Shown here piece after piece: positions 9,569-18,287 of a stretch of DNA of 64,000 nucleotides. Source of the stretch: Sulfurospirillum barnesii SES-3 (GTDB lineage Bacteria > Campylobacterota > Campylobacteria > Campylobacterales > Sulfurospirillaceae); NCBI RefSeq assembly GCF_000265295.1, contig NC_018002.1, positions 992,001-1,056,000 of the forward strand. Direction: 5' to 3'. Made by a program: the position numbers and the translations under genes. The notes below the pieces were generated by a model. It did no database searches. It saw only the letters and a list, made by a program, of their open reading frames with translations, and had not been told where the DNA came from. Each line of letters opens with the position of its first letter. Position 1 is the stretch's first letter.

Positions 9569-10894
9569 ATGGAAAAACGTATTCGATTAAAAGAACGTGA
9601 CGCAATCATTCAATCATTAAAATCGGGGGTAACCCCTAGGATTGGAATTCAGCATATTCAGGTAGGTCGAAGTAATGAAGTTAAAGCGTTATATAAAGAC
9701 ATTGAAAGAATCTCGGAAGGGGGTGCCGCATTTAGGCTTATCATTGGTGATTATGGTTCAGGAAAAACATTTTTTCTGAGCGTAGTACGTTCCATTGCCC
9801 TTGAAAAGAGACTAGTTACGGTCAATGCGGACCTTTCACCAGATCGACGTGTTCACGCTTCTTCAGGTCAGGCACGAAATCTGTATTCCGAACTGATGAG
9901 GAATCTAGCAACCCGTAATAAGCCAGAAGGGAATGCATTAGCCAGCGTTGTAGAGCGGTTTGTAACTCAGGCACGTAAAGAAGCAGATGAAACAAGTACT
10001 GATGTTTCAACAGTAATACATCAAAAATTAGCATCATTATCTGAATTGGTTGGCGGGTATGATTTTGCAAAAGTCATTGATGCTTACTGGAACGGTCACG
10101 AGCAGGAGAATGAAGAGCTAAAATCAAATGCTATTCGTTGGTTGCGTGCTGAATACACTACGAAGACCGATGCCAGAAGGGATCTTGACGTCAGAACGAT
10201 AATTTCGGACAACTCATTTTATGATGCATTAAAACTTATGAGCTTATTTGTTCGCCAGGCGGGCTATGAAGGCTTACTCGTTAATCTGGATGAAATGGTC
10301 AATCTTTATAAATTAAGCAGCACGCAAGCACGTACATCTAACTATGAGCAGATTCTACGGATATTAAATGACTGCCTTCAGGGTTCAGCTGAATATCTTG
10401 GATTTCTATTGGGTGGTACGCCGGAGTTTTTACTAGATCCCCGCAGAGGATTATATAGTTATGAAGCACTGCAATCTCGTTTGGCCGAAAACAGTTTTGC
10501 GCAGCGTGCGGGTGTTATTGATTATTCATCACCTACGTTACATCTAGCAAGTTTAACACCTGAGGAACTCTATATCCTCTTGAAGAACCTTCGTCATGTA
10601 TTTGCCGAAGGGGATACTTCTAAATATCTAGTTCCAGACGATGCACTCAAATCATTTTTACATCATTGTAGTCAGACTATCGGGGATGCCTATTTCCGTA
10701 CACCAAGAAATACCATCAAATCATTTTTAGATATGCTGGCAGTCTTGGAGCAAAACCCTTCGATGCAATGGTCACAGTTAGTTCAATCTATTACGATTGA
10801 GAATGATTGCCCAAGTGACACAGATGAAATTATTATAGACGAAGAGGCAGACGAAATTTTAAATTCTGATAAATTAGCTGATTTCAAATTATGA
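9569..10894 (+). CDS. sngB: BrxD-like P-loop ATPase of the Shango-type operon (SngB-like)
   Basis: The 441-residue protein has a Walker A motif (IIGDYGSGKTFFL, about residue 70) and a Walker B-like segment (LLVNLDEMVNLY). A conserved block GGTPEFLLDPRRGLYSYEAL follows, as in the BrxD/DUF2791 ATP-binding family known from BREX type 2 loci. It sits between the TerB gene and a DEAD/DEAH helicase and overlaps the helicase start by four bases (ATGA), so the products are probably made together. No BREX methyltransferase, PglZ or BrxC gene is near, which argues for Shango over BREX. Confidence 0.7.
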   Translation: MEKRIRLKERDAIIQSLKSGVTPRIGIQHIQVGRSNEVKALYKDIERISEGGAAFRLIIGDYGSGKTFFLSVVRSIALEKRLVTVNADLSPDRRVHASSGQARNLYSELMRNLATRNKPEGNALASVVERFVTQARKEADETSTDVSTVIHQKLASLSELVGGYDFAKVIDAYWNGHEQENEELKSNAIRWLRAEYTTKTDARRDLDVRTIISDNSFYDALKLMSLFVRQAGYEGLLVNLDEMVNLYKLSSTQARTSNYEQILRILNDCLQGSAEYLGFLLGGTPEFLLDPRRGLYSYEALQSRLAENSFAQRAGVIDYSSPTLHLASLTPEELYILLKNLRHVFAEGDTSKYLVPDDALKSFLHHCSQTIGDAYFRTPRNTIKSFLDMLAVLEQNPSMQWSQLVQSITIENDCPSDTDEIIIDEEADEILNSDKLADFKL

Positions 10895-13095
10895 TAGAGG
10901 AATATCAGCGTCTTGATAAGCGTGTCCAAAAATGGTTATTTAATCAGGGATGGCCTGATTTAAGAGAGATACAAAAACGGGCTATTGCACCGATTCTAGC
11001 AGGTGACCGAGATTTGTTGATTAGCGCATCAACGGCGGCAGGTAAAACAGAAGCATTTTTTTTACCTGCATGTAGTGCAATTGCAGAAGAGGAAAACGGC
11101 TTTGGTATTCTTTATATCAGCCCTTTAAAAGCACTGATAAATGATCAGTACCGTAGGCTCGAATCGTTAAGTGAAATGTTGGATATGGAGGTTACGCCAT
11201 GGCACGGTGACAGCCTTCAATCCAAAAAGAAGAAAGCTAGAAAGAACCCTTCAGGCATTCTTCTTATTACCCCTGAGTCATTAGAGTCACTCTTAGTTAG
11301 AGAGCCGGGATGGGTGAAACAATCCTTCGCCTCACTTAAATATATCGTGATTGATGAATTTCATGCGTTTATCGGAACTGAACGAGGTAAGCAGTTACTT
11401 TCTTTACTTACTCGTTTAGAGCATATTACTGGTCGAATTTCTAATCCCATCCCAAGGGTTGCACTTAGTGCAACACTCGGAGAGCTTGAAAAAGTACCTC
11501 TTTCCCTCAGGCCGAATAAAAGTTTACCTTGTGAAACGATTACCAGCAGTCAGCACCAAAGCACTATTAAGGTTCAGGTTAAGGGATATTTAGAGCCGCT
11601 AGACATAATGGCCGATGATACACATATATCCGCCGAACAGCAGATTTGTCATGAAATATTTCGACTCTGTAGAGGCGATTCCCATCTGGTATTTGCAAAT
11701 AGCCGTAGCCGAACAGAAAATATTGCCGCACAATTAGGTGACTTATGTGAACAGCAAGTTGTACCGAATGAATTTTTCCCTCATCATGGATCACTAGCTA
11801 AAGAACTGCGGGAAGATTTAGAAGCAAGATTGCAAAAGGAAACCCTACCAACTACCGCCATTTGTACAATGACGTTAGAGTTAGGCATCGACATCGGGAA
11901 AGTGAGTTCTGTAATTCAGGTCACCGCTCCACACTCTGTGTCAAGCTTGCGCCAACGGTTAGGCAGGTCAGGTAGAAGAAATTCTCCTTCAATTTTAAGA
12001 ATGCTTATCTCTGAAAATGAACTTAGCGATAAATCCAATATCGTGGATGGTCTTAGATTAGAGCTGGTTCAATCACTAGCAATGGTACGTTTACTCATTG
12101 TAAATAACTGGTTTGAACCGGCAGATACGGAGCAAATGCACCTCTCTACTTTTTTGCATCAGATTCTTGCCGTAATTGCACAATGGGGAAGCGTCAGAGC
12201 AGATCAGCTTTACTCTTTATTATGCGAGCAAGGGCCTTTCAAGGAAATAACTATTCAGCACTTCAAACAACTATTATCCCATATGGGGACAGTTCAACTA
12301 ATACAGCAACTCAATAGTGGTGAGTTGGTTTTGGGGATTGAAGGCGAGCGTATTACAAATTTCTATACCTTCTATGCAGTCTTTAAAACACCAGAAGAAT
12401 TCCGCATTGTAGCCGGAAGTAAAACTCTTGGAACGCTACCAGTTGATTCGCTGATTCTTAAAGACCAACACATAATATTTGGCGGTCGTAGATGGAAGGT
12501 AACAGATATTGATGATAACAAAAAAGTTATTTATGTGACTTCCACAAAAGGTGGAAAACCTCCAAAATTCAGTGGTAACGGCATGTCGATTCATGACAGG
12601 GTTCGACAAGAAATGTTCAGAATCTATTGCACGGGTGAGTATCGGATTGAGGTAGGTAATCAGAGAATAGATTTTGTGAATAATCTTGGAAGACAGCTAT
12701 TTCAAGAAGGAGCTTATTTATTTAAAGAAGCAGACCTTGAAAATCACCCAATCTATCAAAGCGGCAAGCACAGTTATATTTTCACATGGATGGGCGATAA
12801 AGTAGTTAACACCCTTACTGTTTTACTCATTAGAAGCGGATTTGTTTGCAGTAATTTTGGCGGTGTTATTGAAGTGCAGAATTCGAATGTCGATGACATA
12901 AAAAACTGCTTAATATATCTGGCAAATACTGAACTTCCGGACGAAACCGAACTGGCTAGAACACTTTCATTACAGCAAAAGCTAATTGAAAAGTATGACG
13001 AATATCTTCCTGAAGATTTATTAACTGAATGCTATGGGCGAAAAGCGTTTAATTCTATGGGCACAAAACAGTGGATACTAGACAACCTTGTTTGA
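10891..13095 (+). CDS. sngC: Lhr-like DEAD/DEAH helicase of the Shango-type operon (SngC-like)
   Basis: The 734-residue superfamily 2 helicase has the Q-motif region (WPDLREIQKRAIAPI), motif I (ISASTAAGKTEAFF), motif II (IDEFHAF), motif III (LSATLGEL), and motifs V-VI (LELGIDIGKVSSVIQ and QRLGRSGRR). The family is Lhr/BrxHI-like, and the long C-terminal part is typical. It is the last gene of the three-gene operon (ATGA overlap with the ATPase). It probably moves on DNA as the effector or sensor arm of the defence complex; the mechanism is not visible from sequence. Confidence 0.75.
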   Translation: MIEEYQRLDKRVQKWLFNQGWPDLREIQKRAIAPILAGDRDLLISASTAAGKTEAFFLPACSAIAEEENGFGILYISPLKALINDQYRRLESLSEMLDMEVTPWHGDSLQSKKKKARKNPSGILLITPESLESLLVREPGWVKQSFASLKYIVIDEFHAFIGTERGKQLLSLLTRLEHITGRISNPIPRVALSATLGELEKVPLSLRPNKSLPCETITSSQHQSTIKVQVKGYLEPLDIMADDTHISAEQQICHEIFRLCRGDSHLVFANSRSRTENIAAQLGDLCEQQVVPNEFFPHHGSLAKELREDLEARLQKETLPTTAICTMTLELGIDIGKVSSVIQVTAPHSVSSLRQRLGRSGRRNSPSILRMLISENELSDKSNIVDGLRLELVQSLAMVRLLIVNNWFEPADTEQMHLSTFLHQILAVIAQWGSVRADQLYSLLCEQGPFKEITIQHFKQLLSHMGTVQLIQQLNSGELVLGIEGERITNFYTFYAVFKTPEEFRIVAGSKTLGTLPVDSLILKDQHIIFGGRRWKVTDIDDNKKVIYVTSTKGGKPPKFSGNGMSIHDRVRQEMFRIYCTGEYRIEVGNQRIDFVNNLGRQLFQEGAYLFKEADLENHPIYQSGKHSYIFTWMGDKVVNTLTVLLIRSGFVCSNFGGVIEVQNSNVDDIKNCLIYLANTELPDETELARTLSLQQKLIEKYDEYLPEDLLTECYGRKAFNSMGTKQWILDNLV

Positions 13096-13115
13096 ACTCT
13101 TCCGATCTAAATGCT

Positions 13116-13186
13116 GCATAACAAGACACTCCACCTGATGGCTATTCCGTCGCACTTCATTACCGCCAGTGAGCTTCGTCGTTTGC
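13116..13186. repeat. attC-like imperfect inverted repeat downstream of the Shango operon
   Basis: The outer arms GCATAACAAGACACTCCACC and GCCAGTGAGCTTCGTCG plus TTTGC can be folded into an imperfect stem-loop of about 70 bases, 20 bases after the helicase stop. The left arm looks like the arm of integron attC sites (GCATAACAAG...), but the right core site (GTTTGCT) departs from GTTRRRY. No integrase is in the window. It could be a degenerate cassette recombination site or an unrelated hairpin. Confidence 0.3.
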
Positions 13187-13206
13187 TATATAACATGACA
13201 AAAAAA

Positions 13207-13222
13207 GGGGACAGGCTACTTT
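13207..13222 (+). repeat. inverted-repeat copy GGGGACAGGCTACTTT (left)
   Basis: This 16-mer occurs exactly inverted at 14162-14177, so the two copies bracket the HEPN-MNT pair. Similar GGGGACAGGCTACTTT boxes are, from memory, found beside REP-associated transposases, but no transposase is present between the copies. Confidence 0.7.
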
Positions 13223-13280
13223 AATGAAATTAAGCAATAAATCTTTACATGAAAAATGAAAGATTTAAAAAGGAAGAAAA

Positions 13281-13308
13281 AGGGTCGGAGCTAAACTTTT
13301 AACTTTTT
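13281..13308 (+). repeat. direct-repeat copy with GGAGCTAAACTTTTAACTTT core (left)
   Basis: This near-identical AT-rich segment recurs at 16588-16616 with an extra base near the start. The two copies flank the HEPN-MNT genes plus the chemoreceptor gene. It may be a dispersed repeat of the genome or the scar of an insertion. Confidence 0.5.
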
Positions 13309-13333
13309 GATTATAGTGAATTTAAAATTCTTC

Positions 13334-13714
13334 TTAAAATTTTTTGTTCAAATCATATTTCATTTGTTTTAGCACAGTAAATAAATCACCAATATGATTT
13401 TTACAAATGCCAAATATCACTTCTGCGTCCAAATCAAAATAATGGTGCGATATAAAATCTCGAATGCCTTTTATCTTTTTCCACTCAATTTCTGGGTAAG
13501 ACTCCAAAAGCTTTTTATCAGTAATTTTGTCGATATTTTTGAGGCTCTCACCGATAGCGATGAGCTTCATACAGATGCTATCGAGCTTTTCTTGACCTTC
13601 TTTTGTGTCCATAAAATCATTTTGACACTTTGCAAATGTGCATCGCTCTTGTACGATGCCTATTGCTTCGATAATCTGTTCTAAAATATCGAGTACAAGC
13701 TCTTTATCATACAT
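13334..13714 (-). CDS. hepT: HEPN toxin (HepT-like, DUF86)
   Basis: This ~126-residue helical protein carries the HEPN RNase motif Rx4-6H as RDFISHHYF near residue 88. Members of this family are ribonucleases or tRNA-directed toxins kept inactive by the partner nucleotidyltransferase. Its start overlaps the end of the MNT gene by 8 bases (or 17 if the in-frame ATG at 13723 is used), the normal order for HEPN-MNT modules. Length and both conserved residues look intact. Confidence 0.85.
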   Translation of the reverse strand: MYDKELVLDILEQIIEAIGIVQERCTFAKCQNDFMDTKEGQEKLDSICMKLIAIGESLKNIDKITDKKLLESYPEIEWKKIKGIRDFISHHYFDLDAEVIFGICKNHIGDLFTVLKQMKYDLNKKF

Positions 13715-13997
13715 AGATGCCATCCCGTAAAATTCTCTTTTTTAAAGTAGGATTCATTTTCTCTCTGAGTCTTACAATATCTACTTTTGCATCAAATGCT
13801 TTCTCTAGGCTCTCTTTAAAATCATAAAGCAAAAAATAATCACTTAGTTTTGTATCGATAGCAATGTCAATATCGCTGTCCTCACGGTTTTCATTGCGTG
13901 CAAATGATCCAAAGAGTGCAAGGTTTGAAATGTGATATTTTTGTGCAAACTCATCTTTGTGATTTTTTAGGTATGTCAATATCGCATCTTTGTTCAT
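13707..13997 (-). CDS. mntA: MNT-type nucleotidyltransferase antitoxin
   Basis: The 96-residue protein has the minimal nucleotidyltransferase motif GSFARNENREDSDIDIAID (residues ~31-49), with the G-S and D-x-D residues in place. MntA proteins inactivate HepT by adding AMP to it. The gene lies upstream of and overlaps hepT. A C-terminal fragment of a second mntA homologue survives at 21391-21486. Confidence 0.85.
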   Translation of the reverse strand: MNKDAILTYLKNHKDEFAQKYHISNLALFGSFARNENREDSDIDIAIDTKLSDYFLLYDFKESLEKAFDAKVDIVRLREKMNPTLKKRILRDGIYV

Positions 13998-14123
13998 AGC
14001 TTACCTCCTTCGTTACCCATTTACTATGGGATATTTAATTCTTCTTGGACAAGTATATCAAAAAATGGAATGGCTTATCTTTTTGAAAAAAATTTTCTGT
14101 TTGAGTTTTTCTACGGAAAAAAA

Positions 14124-14171
14124 AGGCTACTTTTTCTTTACATGTAAAGTGAAAAGTTTAAAAAGTAGCCT
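14124..14171. terminator. long hairpin with nested palindrome between mntA and the chemoreceptor
   Basis: AGGCTACTTTTT (14124-14135) pairs perfectly with AAAAAGTAGCCT (14160-14171). The loop contains CTTTACATGTAAAG, itself a perfect palindrome. The right arm is also part of the inverted repeat at 14162-14177. It may act as a terminator or be a mobile-element end. Confidence 0.5.
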
Positions 14172-14177
14172 GTCCCC
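14162..14177 (-). repeat. inverted-repeat copy GGGGACAGGCTACTTT (right)
   Basis: This is the exact reverse complement of 13207-13222. The pair encloses about 940 bases containing hepT and mntA. Confidence 0.7.
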
Positions 14178-14192
14178 ATTTAGTCCATTTAG

Positions 14193-14216
14193 TTAAAGCC
14201 CTAAATAGGGCTTTAA
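14193..14216 (-). terminator. hairpin after the chemoreceptor gene
   Basis: TTAAAGCCCTA and TAGGGCTTTAA form a perfect 11-bp stem with almost no spacer. It sits immediately after the chemoreceptor stop codon (14218, minus strand). The T tract is weak. Confidence 0.6.
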
Positions 14217-14217
14217 C

Positions 14218-16359
14218 TTATGTTCTAAATTTATTGAGGATGGCGTTGAGTTGTGTGGTGAGTTCATTGAGGTGCTCACTCGCCCCTGCGATTTCTTCCA
14301 CACTTCTGGTATTTTGCGTTGATAACGTATTGATTTCTTCGATTTTGGAAACGATGGTATCGATTTTTTCACCTGTTTGGATGTAGTCGTTAACCGTTTT
14401 TTCATTGAGTTTGGTTGCAACATTCATCATAGAAACAGTGTTATCCAGTTTGCTTTCCACATCCCCCGCGAGCGCGTTTAATTCTTGGATTTGTGCTGAA
14501 TTAACATTCATTCTCTCTGAGCTGTCCGTGATAGCTTGAACAATGACATTAATGGTTGCGTTGATTTCAACCAAACTTTTTTGGGTGCGCTCTGCTAAGG
14601 TGCGTACTTCATCGGCAACGACTGCAAAGCCTCTTCCATGCTCTCCCGCACGTGCAGCTTCGATGGCAGCATTGAGTGCTAGAAGGTTTGTTTGATCAGC
14701 AATATCGCTGATGACGGTAAGAACATTTTTAACTTGATCGGCATCAGAGCTAAGTTGTTGGATTTTTTGTGCAAGTTCTTGCTCTGTTTGCGCGCTCTCT
14801 TCAACACGCTGTCCCAGTTTTTGAAGGAATTTACGAGCACTTTGGAGTTCATTATTTGCCTTAACGATCTCTTCTTTTGAAGCTTTTGCTTCATTGACGG
14901 AAGCGACAATTTCTTGTTTGGTCTCGCTTGACATGTGTGTGGCTTGAGCAATGATGATTGAAGAGTCTTCCACGCGTTTACCCACTTGCAGGGTTGTCGC
15001 TGAAAGTTCATGCGCAATCGATGCATTTTCAGAACTAGTCTCTTTTGCTAATTTGATGGTTGAGTGAACTTTATCGATAAATTGGTTAATCTCATGGGAA
15101 GCATCACCAATTTCATCTTGATTTTTAATAGCTAATTTTTTGGTTAAATCACCATCACCTGTTGCCAAATCATGGGCAGTTTCTTTAAGGTTTAAAAGAG
15201 GTTTGGCAATAATACTGGTGGTAAGAAAATAGATTGCAATAATAGCCAGTAAAGCAACGATAAAACCAACGACAACTTGCATCGAAGCATTGCTGTAAAG
15301 TCGATCGCTCATATTTTTATCCAGCACCAACGCTTTTGCCAAGATAATGTCCCGTGGTACTTGAATCAAAACTGCCCAAGGTTTACCTGTCTGTCCCAGC
15401 TGGATGGGAGCAACCGTTTCTATCATGCCACTATCAGCGTTGATGCGAACGAACGCCTTACCTGATTGAATAGCGGCATACATCTCTTCCCAACCTTTAG
15501 GCATCACTTGTTTAAAATGACCTCCGATCATAGAAGGATTCTCGCTTTGGGCTACCAACAGACCATTATCAGCAATGATGGACACCTGTCCATGCGCCTC
15601 AAACAACTCTGCATCAACTTTTTTGGCAATTTGCTGAACAAAATCTAAGTTATAATCCGCACCTGCAACACCATAGAATTTACCATTGACAGTAATGGGC
15701 ACAGACATGGTTGCTAGGAACACTTGCTTACCTTGTACGATGTAGGGCAAAGGTCCAAGCACACTCTCTTTATTCTGTTCACGAGGGGTAATATACCAGC
15801 CACCTTTTAGAACACCATTAGGATGTTTGTCGTAGGTGTCATACTCGACTAATGGTTGAACGGCAATATTGCCTTTATCATCACGTGTCCAATAAGGGGT
15901 AAAGCGCCCAGTCGTTGGATTGTTACCGTCTTTGTTGACACGGAAGTTCTCATCAGCCCCATCAATAGCATTTGGCTCCCAACAGGAGTAGGTACCATTA
16001 AAGCCTTTGTTATGTTTTAAGACATTAAGAAGCACCGCATTGAGCTGATCACGGCCAATGTCCAGAGTTTCTTTACCATCTTTAGATTTATGTTTACTGA
16101 CTTCAAAGGTATTCGCCATTGTACGTGCAGCATCCAAAGCCAACTCCAATTCGGACTGAATGGTACCACTTTGCTCACCGGCTAAATTTTGCAGTCTCTC
16201 CATATTGAGTTCCGTCAATAAAGAAGAAACCTCAGAGGAAACAATATCTTGTGTGCTTTTAGATGAATACAACCCATACCCCACCAATAGAATCACTGCT
16301 GAAATCAGACAAAGACCCGCTATCATAACAATCTTCGTTTGAATCGATTTAAATATCAT
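14218..16359 (-). CDS. methyl-accepting chemotaxis protein with periplasmic Cache domain
   Basis: The 713-residue receptor has a first membrane helix (residues ~7-29) and a large periplasmic double-Cache sensing region (~35-350). A second helix follows ([20 protein letters not shown]), then a HAMP domain (~385-440) and the cytoplasmic signalling domain. The hairpin tip reads [20 protein letters not shown]. It should send ligand information to CheA/CheW. The ligand is unknown; double-Cache receptors often bind amino acids or small organic acids. It lies directly beside, and divergent from, nifH, but nothing visible ties it to nitrogen fixation. Confidence 0.9.
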   Translation of the reverse strand: MIFKSIQTKIVMIAGLCLISAVILLVGYGLYSSKSTQDIVSSEVSSLLTELNMERLQNLAGEQSGTIQSELELALDAARTMANTFEVSKHKSKDGKETLDIGRDQLNAVLLNVLKHNKGFNGTYSCWEPNAIDGADENFRVNKDGNNPTTGRFTPYWTRDDKGNIAVQPLVEYDTYDKHPNGVLKGGWYITPREQNKESVLGPLPYIVQGKQVFLATMSVPITVNGKFYGVAGADYNLDFVQQIAKKVDAELFEAHGQVSIIADNGLLVAQSENPSMIGGHFKQVMPKGWEEMYAAIQSGKAFVRINADSGMIETVAPIQLGQTGKPWAVLIQVPRDIILAKALVLDKNMSDRLYSNASMQVVVGFIVALLAIIAIYFLTTSIIAKPLLNLKETAHDLATGDGDLTKKLAIKNQDEIGDASHEINQFIDKVHSTIKLAKETSSENASIAHELSATTLQVGKRVEDSSIIIAQATHMSSETKQEIVASVNEAKASKEEIVKANNELQSARKFLQKLGQRVEESAQTEQELAQKIQQLSSDADQVKNVLTVISDIADQTNLLALNAAIEAARAGEHGRGFAVVADEVRTLAERTQKSLVEINATINVIVQAITDSSERMNVNSAQIQELNALAGDVESKLDNTVSMMNVATKLNEKTVNDYIQTGEKIDTIVSKIEEINTLSTQNTRSVEEIAGASEHLNELTTQLNAILNKFRT

Positions 16360-16462
16360 CGCACACCCCCTTTTTTATTATTGTTTGTATATAAACTATA
16401 CCATTCACTAACGTTGCTATTAAGTGTTTACTCCTTGAAATAAAACTTCTTAATTGAATGTG

Positions 16463-16477
16463 TGTTACACGGTAACA
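16463..16477. promoter_or_regulatory. TGTTAC-N3-GTAACA palindrome upstream of nifH and the chemoreceptor
   Basis: TGTTACACGGTAACA is a perfect 6-bp inverted repeat with a 3-bp centre in the 482-bp divergent region. It looks like a dimeric repressor or activator site. It is not the TGT-N10-ACA pattern of NifA. The rest of 16360-16841 is very AT-rich and contains no gene that I can see. Confidence 0.4.
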
Positions 16478-16587
16478 AATATTAGAATTATGAGAAATAT
16501 AATCAAATTTCTTCATGCCATAATTTTAATATTCAAGATTTACTTAAAAATAATCGTCATATCATCAATGCATGATGAAAAATAATA

Positions 16588-16616
16588 GGGATTGGAGTTA
16601 AACTTTTAACTTTTAT
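16588..16616 (+). repeat. direct-repeat copy with GGAGTTAAACTTTTAACTTT core (right)
   Basis: This is the counterpart of the segment at 13281-13308, in the same orientation, in the region upstream of nifH. Confidence 0.5.
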
Positions 16617-16733
16617 TTCGTCATTTTAAGTCACTCATGCAATTTTTTGAGATTGGAAACAAAAATGAGCTTTGATATTTTTCAAGTCTAGCTTCATCTG
16701 TTTAAGTCTCATCTACATAGAATGATGTACTAA

Positions 16734-17753
<1,020 letters not shown>

Positions 17754-17769
17754 GCACACATTAAAATTC

Positions 17770-17874
17770 TACCAACAACGTTGGTAAGCTTTTCGGAGAA
17801 ACATCGGGCATTTAGCCCTTGTTTTGTGCCCTAGTGGCTAACGTAGTCAAAAGAGCTTTGCTTTTTTGACGTTA
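17770..17874 (+). other. three stem-loops between nifH and the next nif gene
   Basis: The 145-base gap holds TACCAAC/GTTGGTA (17770-17786), GGGC-ATTTA-GCCC, and a long stem of GTCAAAAGAGC with GCTTTTTTGAC inside TAACG/CGTTA (17839-17874). Such hairpins after nifH commonly stabilise the nifH message or attenuate read-through; this role is inferred. Confidence 0.55.
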
Positions 17875-17898
17875 TAAAAATTATAAGAGGAGCACATT

Positions 17899-18258
17899 AT
17901 GTTTATTTGCGGATACCACTTCCCAGCAGCTATGGGAAATAAAATTAGTCATGAACAAGTCGTTGAGAAAGTTACCAGTGAAGCAGGAGACCTAAGCGAT
18001 GTTAGCTATGCTGTTCTTATCTCCGAAAACCGTGATGGTGTGAAACAAGAGGATTTAAGGGTTGAAAAAGGCTCTTTTCTTTTTACGGCATTGGCAGATT
18101 ACTATAAAAAATCAGATATTGAGGGGGAATACAAAATGATTTATTACACCAATAAATATCAGATGAGTGAGGTTTCTAAAGCGGTCGATGGTGGCGTAAC
18201 AGCAGCAGTATGCAAAAAGCTTGATGACATGTTGTTGTATCGGGTTAAAGTCGCTTAA
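17899..18258 (+). CDS. small unknown protein encoded between nifH and nifD
   Basis: I do not recognise this 119-residue protein. It has no signal peptide or membrane segment and is mixed alpha/beta in character, beginning MFICGYHFPAAMGNKISHEQ. It has a good ribosome site (AGAGGAGC) and sits in the nifH-nifDK operon, so it is probably expressed with nitrogenase. It is not nifI/GlnB-like by eye (no T-loop motif) and not AnfG. A TTACATGTAA copy (18266-18275) lies between it and nifD. Confidence 0.75.
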   Translation: MFICGYHFPAAMGNKISHEQVVEKVTSEAGDLSDVSYAVLISENRDGVKQEDLRVEKGSFLFTALADYYKKSDIEGEYKMIYYTNKYQMSEVSKAVDGGVTAAVCKKLDDMLLYRVKVA

Positions 18259-18287
18259 GTGCGAGTTACATGTAAAAGGAAACGAGC

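Noticed and set aside
7321-13095. Assigning the TerB/ATPase/helicase operon to BREX or DISARM
   Set aside because: The ATPase and helicase are BrxD/BrxHI-like, but no methyltransferase, PglZ, BrxC or DrmABC genes are present.
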